Shown here one piece after another: positions 1-6,806 of a DNA stretch of 6,986 nt; the first letter of the stretch is position 1, and the number at the start of each line of letters is the position of its first letter. Both the position numbers and the translations under genes were made by a program. Where the stretch lies: assembly GCA_047605865.1 (NCBI GenBank), contig JASGFC010000043.1, forward strand, positions 1 to 6,986, given 5' to 3'. This stretch comes from JASGDC01 sp047605865 (GTDB lineage Bacteria > Actinomycetota > Actinomycetes > Actinomycetales > Micrococcaceae). Below the pieces are notes generated by a model, which was not told the origin of the DNA, did no database searches, and worked only from the letters and a program-made list of their open reading frames with translations.

Positions 1-30
1 GTTCCTGAAGTATCTGTTCCTGAAGTATCA
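1..30. repeat. Two tandem 15-bp units inside the pknB tail
   Basis: Positions 1-15 and 16-30 differ only at the last base of the unit (gttcctgaagtatc plus t or a). On the minus strand each unit encodes an Asp-Thr-Ser-Gly-Thr step in the extracellular tail of the kinase. The array touches the window edge, so the copy number is unknown. A 15-bp unit keeps the reading frame, so gain or loss of copies would change tail length without breaking the gene. Confidence 0.75.
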
Positions 31-1982
31 GCTGTTGTATCATCTTGTGTCTGCGCAGCGTCACTAGCAGTAGTATCGTCTTGCTGAACAGGGGCGTCAG
101 CAACCTTCAAGTTTACGGTAGTTCGTTGATCTTGAGGACCCTTCTTATCTTGTTCATAAACAGTAGCAGCAGTAGCATCTGAGGTAGTAACATGTTCAAC
201 GTTAACTGTTAGTTTCAACTTCTCAAGAGTCTGACGAGCATCTTGCTCAGACTTTCCAGTAACGTCAGGAATATCAACTTTTCCATCAGAAACATTAAGG
301 TTAATTTTCGCCTTTGAATCAGCAGAAGTACCAATTCCAGGGTCAGTACTCACAACGGTATCCTTAGCTTTTTCTGGGTCATGAACACTGGTATTTGTGA
401 TATCTCCAGTAAAGCCATAATCTCGAAGTTCTTGTTTAGCATCGTCAGCTTTTTTACCTGCCAAATCAGTTGGAATTCTAATAGATTCTGGACCTGATGA
501 TTTGAAAACTCTTACTTTTGAGTTTTTAGGAACTTTGGAGCCACTTGTAGGATCAGTACGAGTGACCATATCTTTGACAACAGTATTGCTAGGTTCTGTT
601 ACGGTATCTGAAACTTGGAGACCAGCATTGATAATAGAAGCATGCGCTTGTTCAGCAGTCATATTAGCGATTTGAGGAACGGTAACTTCTTCTGTACGAG
701 ATTGCTTGATTCCGAATCCTAAGCCGCCAAGGATGGCGATGAGACCAATAACTGACCAAAAGACTTTTTGAAAACTAGCTGGTAGTTTTTTAGGTATGTT
801 CTCTTCATCGGTGAAGATAGTTTCTGGTTCTCCAGCAACGGCAACTGTACTTTGTGTTTGTGGTACAGCTGTCAAAGAGTCAGTATCAACTAATTGATGA
901 GAAGAAGAAGCCAGATGCGGTTGTGAAAGACGTGCAGTTGCAGCAGTAGCACCAGCAACACCGGCAGCACCTAGGAGTGCTGTTTTCTGCTCTGAAGAAT
1001 TAGCATAAGCTTTATCAACAATGCTGTCTAAAGTTTCGGTTTTAGTAGCATCGAAAAGCATAGTTTGTGGCTCATCATTACCTTTTGAATGGAAGGCAGC
1101 CTCAGCAAAAGTAGGAGTTTTACCTGCTGTTGCCTCAATGAGATCATGTCTAAAACTTGCCGCATCCTGATATCTGTCTTGTGGATCTTTTTGCAGAGCG
1201 TGTTCTACAACCTGGTCTAACTCTTCTGAGACGTTTGGATTGAGTTCACTTGGCTTTACTGGAATTTCACTAACATGTTGGAAAGCTAAAGAAACAGCTG
1301 ATTCTCCTAGGAATGGTGGCCTTCCGGTAAGCATTTCGTAGAGCAAACAACCTGTTGAGTAAAGATCAGAACGGATGTCAACTTCTTTTCCTTGAGCTTG
1401 TTCAGGGGAAAGGTACTGCGCAGTTCCAACAACTGACTCTTTGTGTTCGTCAGTTATTCGTTTTCCTGTTGTTTCGGATATTGTTCCAGCGATACCGAAA
1501 TCCATGACCTTGATTGTGCCGTTTTTAGTAATCATAATATTGCTAGGTTTAACGTCACGATGCACGATTCCATTGCGGTGGCTATATTGTAAAGCAGAAA
1601 GGAGCTCACTAGTGTATTTAGCAGCATCCCTTGGGTCTAAAGGCCCTTCAGCAATGAGCTGGTTAAGAAGAGTTCCTTCAACATATTCCATAACAATGTA
1701 TGGAATATCGATGTAGTTACCGTGCAGTTCAGTTTCATACTCGCCAGTATCGAAAACTGAAACAATTTGCGGAAGGTTTAAGCCAGCTGCGGCTTGTGCC
1801 TCTTTAGAAAAACGTTTGATACAGTCAGGATCTTCAGCAAGATCGTCTTTGAGCATTTTAATTGCTACGGGTCTACCCAGTCGGTTGTCAAGGCCTTTGT
1901 ACACGATGGCCATGCCACCGCGGCCCACAATTCTATCTATCTCATAGCGATCTTTGAGAATAGTACCCTTTGTAATACTCAT
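1..1982 (-). CDS. pknB: PknB-type transmembrane Ser/Thr protein kinase with PASTA domains (3' end outside window)
   Basis: Membrane kinase that phosphorylates Thr/Ser on cell-wall and division proteins. 660 codons are visible from the ATG at 1982; no stop occurs before the window edge. Kinase domain about residues 10-280: Gly loop GRGGMA (20-25), catalytic Lys42 in VAIK, alpha-C Glu61, catalytic loop HRDVKPSN (141-148, Asp143), DFG (161-163), SPEQ (192-195). A linker of about 120 residues rich in Ala, Thr, Ser and Gln follows, then one membrane helix (about 407-425) and three PASTA repeats outside the cell (about 433-497, 498-567, 568-628). The third PASTA is compact and degenerate. An Asp/Thr/Ala/Gln tail begins at about 629. 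M. tuberculosis PknB has four PASTA domains and no such long visible tail. The activation loop lacks the usual TxT pair (see findings). The start is 17 nt after the pknA stop, with no convincing Shine-Dalgarno. The kinase assignment is firm; the name pknB rests on PASTA domains and operon position. Confidence 0.95.
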   Translation of the reverse strand, partial: MSITKGTILKDRYEIDRIVGRGGMAIVYKGLDNRLGRPVAIKMLKDDLAEDPDCIKRFSKEAQAAAGLNLPQIVSVFDTGEYETELHGNYIDIPYIVMEYVEGTLLNQLIAEGPLDPRDAAKYTSELLSALQYSHRNGIVHRDVKPSNIMITKNGTIKVMDFGIAGTISETTGKRITDEHKESVVGTAQYLSPEQAQGKEVDIRSDLYSTGCLLYEMLTGRPPFLGESAVSLAFQHVSEIPVKPSELNPNVSEELDQVVEHALQKDPQDRYQDAASFRHDLIEATAGKTPTFAEAAFHSKGNDEPQTMLFDATKTETLDSIVDKAYANSSEQKTALLGAAGVAGATAATARLSQPHLASSSHQLVDTDSLTAVPQTQSTVAVAGEPETIFTDEENIPKKLPASFQKVFWSVIGLIAILGGLGFGIKQSRTEEVTVPQIANMTAEQAHASIINAGLQVSDTVTEPSNTVVKDMVTRTDPTSGSKVPKNSKVRVFKSSGPESIRIPTDLAGKKADDAKQELRDYGFTGDITNTSVHDPEKAKDTVVSTDPGIGTSADSKAKINLNVSDGKVDIPDVTGKSEQDARQTLEKLKLTVNVEHVTTSDATAATVYEQDKKGPQDQRTTVNLKVADAPVQQDDTTASDAAQTQDDTTADTSGTDTSG

Positions 1983-1999
1983 ATACAGATTATTTTACT

Positions 2000-3955
2000 T
2001 TATGAAGTAGCACTGGTGGTTGAAGCTGCCTGAGTATCAGTTGCAGCAGGTGCAGATGTTGCCGCATCTGTTGAACTATCTGGTGTTGTTGTGTCTGTAG
2101 CAGCTGCCGTAGAGCTATCTGTATCTGCTGGTGCTGCAGTGTCAGTATTCGCTGGCGCTGCTGTGTCTGTTGATGAATCATTGCTTGCTGGTGCTGCAGT
2201 ATCTGCTGTATCCGTTGCTTGTCCTTGATCATTCGTTCCTGAGTTGTCAGTTATTGCTGGACCAGATGAAATATCAAGCGTGACAAGGGATCCTACTGAA
2301 ACTGTAGTACCACTTGTAGGATTAGCATCGATGACCTGATCTTGAGGAACAGTATCACTATTTTGATTCTGGAAAGCAACCTGCAAACCGAGTTGTTGTA
2401 ACGTCTGCGTAGCAGCTTCTTTTGTGTAGCTTTGCAAGTTTGGAACAATAACGGTAGAAGATTCTTTAGCAACAGAAACATTGATGAGTGTTCCTGGAGC
2501 AACAGCACCGCTAGGGTCAAGGTCTGTAACTTGACCAGTAGCATACTGGTCTGATTCAACATCGTGACGTTGAACCTTCAAACCTTGTGAGCTCAATTGG
2601 CTATTGACTGTATCAAAATCTACACCAATATAGTTATTTTTATCAATAGTAACGGTTTGGACTGAGCTTGCAGTTGCCGTAGGAGTAGTAGAAGGAGTTG
2701 TTGAAGGGAATTTGATGAGGCCAGACCTTACCAGACCGTAGGCTCCAGCACCAAGCAATAGCATAAGCAATGCCATCAATGGCACAGTAAAGCGGCTTCG
2801 TTTTTTAATTTGTTGTTGAGGAACGTGTTCTGCTACACGAACAGGCTGTTGTTCGGTATGGGCAGTTTGTTGGGTTTGAGTAGTTGTTCTTAAACGTTGT
2901 GCTTGTGTTCGTGGCTGCACTTGACTTTGGTGTTGTTGTGTCAAAACACGTGTTGCTTGAGGCTGGCTGCTACTCATGGCAACAGTTGCAGCCTCGTCTT
3001 GAGCATGCAAAGCCACAGTGGCGTCTTCATTTTGTCCCAACACTTGAGTGGCTGTAGTCTGTACCTGATGTGCTGGGTGTATCACTTGTGTGGCTGCTGT
3101 TCCAATTGCAGGGATAGCAACTGTAGCGGCTTCAACATCACCACGTCGTAATGCTTCACAGGCGTCAGCTACAGCATCTGCATCTTTAGGTCGCTGGTTC
3201 GGATCTTTTTCCAACATGCTCATTACTAGTTCACGTACTGGAGCAGGGATGTATTCAGGTAGTGGAGGAGGAGTATCGTTTACTTGAGCTAAAGCAATGG
3301 CAATTTGAGAGTCACCAGTAAAAGGGCGACGCCCAGCAAGCATTTCATAGGCAATAATACCTAGGGCATAGACATCGGAAGAACCACTAGCAGACTGTCC
3401 AGTAGCTTGCTCTGGAGCTAAGTATTGTGCTGTACCCATAACTTGTCCAGTTGCCGTTAATGGAACTTGATTAGCAATGCGTGAAATACCAAAGTCAGTG
3501 ATTTTAACTTTGTTTTCAGGGGTAATCATTAAGTTTCCAGGTTTAATATCACGATGGACAAGCCCCAGTTTATGCGCCTCAGATAGTGCTCTGGCCGTTT
3601 GACCTACATAATCAAGGGCCTCATCAACACTAAAATGTGGGTCTCTTTCAATAAGGTTAGATAATGGTTCACCATGCACCAGCTCCATCACAAGGTATGC
3701 GCTACCGCCTTCTTCACCATAGTCAAAGACGTTGGCAATACCATCATTATGCAGTAATGCTGTATTGCGTGCTTCTGCTCGGAAACGTTCTAGGAATCCA
3801 GAATCACCCATGTATTCTTCTTTAAGAATTTTGATGGCTACTTCACGGTTTAACACCTCATCTTGAGCACGCCATACTTCACCCATACCACCTATTGCGA
3901 TACGATCTGTCAGCTTAAAACGGTTTCCTAGAACCAGTCCTACATGTGGTCTCAT
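2000..3955 (-). CDS. pknA: PknA-type transmembrane Ser/Thr protein kinase with two PASTA domains
   Basis: 651-residue membrane kinase of the growth and division control operon. Kinase domain about 10-270: Gly loop AIGGMG (20-25; Ala replaces the first Gly, as in M. tuberculosis PknA), VAIK with Lys42, Glu61, HRDIKPGN (134-141, Asp136), DFG (154-156), activation-loop Thr167 and Thr169 in PLTATG, APEQ (180-183). Residues 276-338 of the cytoplasmic linker hold six A-T-x-x-[I/L/M] motifs; a Gln/Thr-rich stretch runs to about 383. A basic patch (KKRSR, 384-388) precedes one membrane helix (about 389-409). Outside are a divergent PASTA (about 435-497), a clear PASTA (about 501-565) and an Asp/Thr/Ala/Pro tail (567-651). 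M. tuberculosis PknA is shorter and lacks PASTA domains. The start overlaps the pbpA stop (ATGA); only a weak AAAGG lies 12 nt upstream, which suggests translational coupling. The family is certain; pknA rather than pknB rests on the kinase-domain sequence and gene order. Confidence 0.97.
   Translation of the reverse strand: MRPHVGLVLGNRFKLTDRIAIGGMGEVWRAQDEVLNREVAIKILKEEYMGDSGFLERFRAEARNTALLHNDGIANVFDYGEEGGSAYLVMELVHGEPLSNLIERDPHFSVDEALDYVGQTARALSEAHKLGLVHRDIKPGNLMITPENKVKITDFGISRIANQVPLTATGQVMGTAQYLAPEQATGQSASGSSDVYALGIIAYEMLAGRRPFTGDSQIAIALAQVNDTPPPLPEYIPAPVRELVMSMLEKDPNQRPKDADAVADACEALRRGDVEAATVAIPAIGTAATQVIHPAHQVQTTATQVLGQNEDATVALHAQDEAATVAMSSSQPQATRVLTQQHQSQVQPRTQAQRLRTTTQTQQTAHTEQQPVRVAEHVPQQQIKKRSRFTVPLMALLMLLLGAGAYGLVRSGLIKFPSTTPSTTPTATASSVQTVTIDKNNYIGVDFDTVNSQLSSQGLKVQRHDVESDQYATGQVTDLDPSGAVAPGTLINVSVAKESSTVIVPNLQSYTKEAATQTLQQLGLQVAFQNQNSDTVPQDQVIDANPTSGTTVSVGSLVTLDISSGPAITDNSGTNDQGQATDTADTAAPASNDSSTDTAAPANTDTAAPADTDSSTAAATDTTTPDSSTDAATSAPAATDTQAASTTSATS
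2126..2203. repeat. Three imperfect 18-bp copies encoding Asp-Thr-Ala-Ala-Pro-Ala in the PknA tail
   Basis: Copies at 2186-2203, 2150-2167 and 2126-2143 share a gctggygctgcwgtrtc core on the plus strand and encode DTAAPA three times (residues 585-590, 597-602 and 605-610). They are separated by short Asn/Asp/Ser/Thr spacers. They form part of the disordered extracellular tail of PknA. The copies are neither contiguous nor identical, so this looks like an old expansion rather than an actively slipping array. Confidence 0.7.
2942..3130 (-). other. Array of six A-T-x-x-[I/L/M] motifs in the PknA linker
   Basis: Between the kinase domain and the membrane helix of PknA lie ATVAI (Thr278), ATQVI (Thr289), ATQVL (Thr303), ATVAL (Thr313), ATVAM (Thr324) and ATRVL (Thr335). 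They are spaced 10-14 residues apart in otherwise low-complexity sequence. Each Thr has a hydrophobic residue at +3. A hydrophobic +3 is a reported preference both of mycobacterial Ser/Thr kinases for substrates and of many FHA domains for phosphothreonine ligands. A function as autophosphorylation and docking sites is inferred. Confidence 0.6.
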
Positions 3956-5412
3956 AGTCCCAACGCGCCTTTCAATACCTGTGTAGCTATCGGAACAGCT
4001 ACTGAGTTTCCTGATGCTTCTGTGGTGGCGTCTCCGCCTTCTTCAACAACAACAGCAATGACTATTTTCGGGTCATCTGCTGGTGCGAAGCCAGTAAAGA
4101 GTAAGTTAAATTTTCCACCATCGGTGGTTTCAGCTGTACCAGTTTTTCCCGCAACTGTTACACCTTGTGCCGAAAGGTCTGCACTGTAAGCAACACCTTG
4201 AGAAACTGAAAGTTTCATCATGTCTGTAATTTTTGATGCTGTATCTGCAGAAACAGCTTGTAAGTATTTTTCTGGTTGTGGTTGATCTGTAATTTGCATA
4301 TCAGAGGCACGAACATTTTTGATAAGGTTCGGTTTCATGATGACACCACCATTAGCAATAGCAGAAGTGTTCATGGCAATCTGCAGTGGAGTTTCTTTAA
4401 CGTTCCATTGGCCAATGGAACTTGTACCTAATTGTGAATTATCCATGCCAGTAGGGAAAGTAGAAGGGGTAACTGGTAGTGGAATATTAAGCTGTTTGTT
4501 GAAACCAAACTTGTTGGTGATATCCGTCATGGCTTGATTACCAAGGTCAATACCAATGGTTGCAAATGCAGTATTACAACTATTAGCTAGCGCCCATTTC
4601 ATCTCAACTTGTGCTTGACCTTTACAATACTCGTTGGCATCGTTGGGCAGTGACGTGTTGGTGCCAGGCAAAGTAATAGGAGAACGCCCTTCAACCAGAG
4701 TGTCTTCAGTGTATTTACCAGATTCAAGGGCAGCAGCAGAGGTAATAATTTTGAAAGTAGAAGCTGGAGCATACAAGTCACCACTAATTGCTCGGTTATA
4801 GAGCGGCTTGTTTGGGTCAGCAATAAGTTTTTTGTAGGTATTGTTCACATCAGTGCCGTTATGGCTAGCAAGAGCATTCGGGTCATAGGAAGGCGTGGAA
4901 ACCATAGCTAAAACATTTCCTGTTTTAGGATCTAGCGCAACAACAGAGCCACGATAACTACCCATAGCATCATAAGCAATCTGCTGCAATTTTGGATCAA
5001 TGGTTAGTTCAATAGATGAGCCTTTTTCTTGTGAACGAGTAATACTACGAAGAAGTTGACTATAGACTTCAGGATTATTTTCCCCAGCAAGTTCAGGATT
5101 CATTGTGCTTTCAAGTTCCGTTGCTCCATAAATGAGGGAGTAGAACCCAGTTAAAGGAGCATATAGAGGCCCATTAGCGTAGTTTCGTTGAAATTTGTAT
5201 TGATCATTAGAAGGTACTGATTCAGCGATAGCTTTACCATCAACTAAAATTGCGCCACGAGCTTGGGTAAATTCTTTGAAAGCTTCACGGCTATTTCTAG
5301 GGTCAGCGTTGAGTTTTGTTGCTTCAAAGAATTGACGATACGTTAAGCTCGCGGCGATTAAAGCAAAAAGGCATGTGACAACAACAGCTACATTTCGGAT
5401 GGAACGATTCAC
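3952..5412 (-). CDS. pbpA: PbpA, class B penicillin-binding protein (peptidoglycan transpeptidase)
   Basis: 486-residue D,D-transpeptidase that crosslinks stem peptides on glycan strands made by its partner RodA; the M. tuberculosis homologue is 491 residues. A short cytoplasmic N-terminus and one membrane anchor (about 7-24) lead to an N-terminal domain with RGAIL (52-56). The transpeptidase domain spans about 150-482 and has all three active-site motifs: STFK (218-221, nucleophile Ser218), SCN (278-280) and KTGT (423-426). Cys263 and Cys279, flanking the SxN region, match in spacing the disulfide pair described in M. tuberculosis PbpA. The start is GTG; its GTGA overlap with the rodA stop and a strong Shine-Dalgarno 7 nt upstream support it. 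The stop overlaps the pknA ATG. Tandem rodA-pbpA is the usual SEDS/bPBP pair, so both products probably act as one complex. The gene is intact. Confidence 0.97.
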   Translation of the reverse strand: MNRSIRNVAVVVTCLFALIAASLTYRQFFEATKLNADPRNSREAFKEFTQARGAILVDGKAIAESVPSNDQYKFQRNYANGPLYAPLTGFYSLIYGATELESTMNPELAGENNPEVYSQLLRSITRSQEKGSSIELTIDPKLQQIAYDAMGSYRGSVVALDPKTGNVLAMVSTPSYDPNALASHNGTDVNNTYKKLIADPNKPLYNRAISGDLYAPASTFKIITSAAALESGKYTEDTLVEGRSPITLPGTNTSLPNDANEYCKGQAQVEMKWALANSCNTAFATIGIDLGNQAMTDITNKFGFNKQLNIPLPVTPSTFPTGMDNSQLGTSSIGQWNVKETPLQIAMNTSAIANGGVIMKPNLIKNVRASDMQITDQPQPEKYLQAVSADTASKITDMMKLSVSQGVAYSADLSAQGVTVAGKTGTAETTDGGKFNLLFTGFAPADDPKIVIAVVVEEGGDATTEASGNSVAVPIATQVLKGALGL

Positions 5413-6806
5413 GTTGTCACCTCCCTTTTGTTTTGAAATTCATCAAAAGTTCTAATCATTTCAGTGTGAGTAGTTTCAAGTTCAGGGCGACGGACTGAGT
5501 TTGACACGATGAGCATCAAGCCGATAATTGTCCAGTTAGCTATTAAAGAGGAACCTCCTGCTGAAAGGAATGGAGTAGTAAGACCTGTTAGAGGTATAAG
5601 AAGCGTTACTCCACCAAACATGATGAAGCATTGCCAGGCAAAAGCAAAAGAAAGCCCAGCAATAAAAAGCTTACCGAAGGCATCCCTTGATGAAATTGCA
5701 ATTTTGAAACCACGCATTGCTATTAAAAAGAACAAGCAGAGAATAGCTAAGAGTCCAACCAAACCAAGTTCTTCACCTAAAGAAGTAATGATGAAGTCAC
5801 TATTAGCAAAAGGAACAATAAAAGGACGACCTTGACCCCAGCCTGTCCCAGTTAGTCCACCAGAAGAAAGTCCGAAGATACCCTGAACAATTTGGTAGCT
5901 TCCTCCGAAAGCTTTGTTGTAGGTATCGTCGTCAAAAGCATGTCGCCAAATGACGAAACGATCTCCCACATGAGGCAGAGTCCGAGCAACAAAAAATACT
6001 GCAATTGAAATTAAGCTTAAACCAATAAGTATCCAACTGACACGCCCTGTTGCAATGTAGAGCATAGACATGAACAGACCAAAGTAAAGCAAGGCTGAAC
6101 CTAAGTCTTTTTGTAGAATAAGGATGGCTACACTAGAGCCCCAGATGACTAACATGGGAGCCATATCTTTAAAGCGTGGCAATTGTAGACCCATGATTTT
6201 ACGGCCAGCCAAAAGAATGAGATCTCTATTAGAGGAAAGATAGCCAGCAAAGAAAATAGCTAAGGTTATTTTTGCGATTTCTCCAGGTTGGAAAGAGAAG
6301 CGGCCAAAGTGCACCCAGACTCTGGCACCATTAATTTCCTCACCAATGAATGGTAGCAAAGGAGATACCAGCAGCACAGCACTAATAGCTAGTGCAACGT
6401 AGGTGTAGCGTCTTAAGACACGATAATCTTTCAAAAAAAAGATAATAGCCGAAGCTACACAGACTGCAATAATAGTCCACATCAATTGACGTGGTGCAGC
6501 ATTAGACCAGCCTTTGGTATCTTTATTAGCTAAGTCAATACGATGAATCATGACTAAGCCTAAACCATTTAATAAGGTAGCAATAGGCAAAAGAATAGGA
6601 TCTGCATAAGGAGCTTTCATCCGAATTACCATATGCATCGCATAGGCTAAAACAGCTAGACCAGCCATCAAAAGCCAATTCCAGCTAGCAAAATCATCTG
6701 AATATTGAACTTCTGTCAAGAAATACCCCAGATAGACGGTTGCTAATGCAGGAATTAGCAAAGCCGCCTCGAAGTTCCGTCCCGTAGGAATCTTGACTTG
6801 CTCCAT
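5409..6806 (-). CDS. rodA: RodA/FtsW family SEDS peptidoglycan glycosyltransferase
   Basis: 465-residue polytopic membrane protein that polymerises lipid II into glycan strands; the M. tuberculosis RodA has nearly the same length. About ten or more hydrophobic helices are spread over residues 14-435. Family motifs seen in order: INGARVWVHFG (158-168) with FQPGEIAK (172-179), QKDLGSALL (232-240), the large extracytoplasmic segment with GGSYQIVQG (301-309) and GWGQGRP (322-328), the probable catalytic Asp337 in SDFII before GEELGLVG (344-351), and the C-terminal signature LTGLTTPFLSAGGSS (406-420). A hydrophilic tail of about 30 residues ends in the cytoplasm. The ATG overlaps the upstream stop (TAATG) and has AAAGG 7 nt upstream. 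pbpA follows with a 4-nt overlap, as expected for a SEDS enzyme and its partner transpeptidase. FtsW is the main alternative, but the pstP/pbpA/pkn context and the absence of other division genes favour RodA. Confidence 0.96.
   Translation of the reverse strand: MEQVKIPTGRNFEAALLIPALATVYLGYFLTEVQYSDDFASWNWLLMAGLAVLAYAMHMVIRMKAPYADPILLPIATLLNGLGLVMIHRIDLANKDTKGWSNAAPRQLMWTIIAVCVASAIIFFLKDYRVLRRYTYVALAISAVLLVSPLLPFIGEEINGARVWVHFGRFSFQPGEIAKITLAIFFAGYLSSNRDLILLAGRKIMGLQLPRFKDMAPMLVIWGSSVAILILQKDLGSALLYFGLFMSMLYIATGRVSWILIGLSLISIAVFFVARTLPHVGDRFVIWRHAFDDDTYNKAFGGSYQIVQGIFGLSSGGLTGTGWGQGRPFIVPFANSDFIITSLGEELGLVGLLAILCLFFLIAMRGFKIAISSRDAFGKLFIAGLSFAFAWQCFIMFGGVTLLIPLTGLTTPFLSAGGSSLIANWTIIGLMLIVSNSVRRPELETTHTEMIRTFDEFQNKREVTT
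5417..5427 (-). promoter_or_regulatory. Strong Shine-Dalgarno for pbpA inside the last codons of rodA
   Basis: On the minus strand this reads AAGGGAGGTGA, with eight contiguous bases (GGAGGTGA) able to pair with the 16S rRNA 3' end. GGAGG lies 7 nt before the GTG at 5412. It is the best ribosome site in the window, settles the pbpA start, and may compensate for the GTG codon. It lies within the rodA codons for Arg-Glu-Val-Thr-Thr. Confidence 0.85.

Noticed and set aside
933..983. Ala/Gly-rich stretch in PknB residues 334-350 as an extra membrane helix
   Set aside because: It is small-residue rich and only weakly hydrophobic. The helix at 407-425 is far better and sits directly before the PASTA domains; two helices would place PASTA inside the cell.
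1983..1999. Internal promoter or terminator between pknA and pknB
   Set aside because: Only 17 AT-rich bases with no inverted repeat. AT-richness alone does not support a promoter in this low-GC sequence, and no other junction has any gap.
1441..2033. Plus-strand open frames of 91 and 79 codons opposite the pknB kinase domain
   Set aside because: They are antisense to the HRD, DFG and Gly-loop codons of a clearly real kinase. The hydrophobic stretches are reverse readings of conserved kinase codons.
1990..2232. Gln-rich 80-codon frame on the minus strand overlapping the pknA tail
   Set aside because: It is a frame-shifted reading of the GCT/GCA/ACT-rich repeat encoding the PknA tail. The pknA frame continues without interruption to its stop, so no frameshift is implied.
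3887..3896. Ala in place of the first Gly in the PknA nucleotide loop, suggesting a pseudokinase
   Set aside because: M. tuberculosis PknA, an active kinase, also has Ala at this position, and Lys42, Glu61, Asp136, Asn141 and the DFG motif are all intact.
5509..5835. 108-codon open frame on the plus strand opposite rodA
   Set aside because: It lies wholly antisense to conserved SEDS motifs (GEELG, SDFI and the C-terminal signature). Its translation is an unstructured Lys/Pro mix with no recognisable domain, as expected from an antisense shadow.
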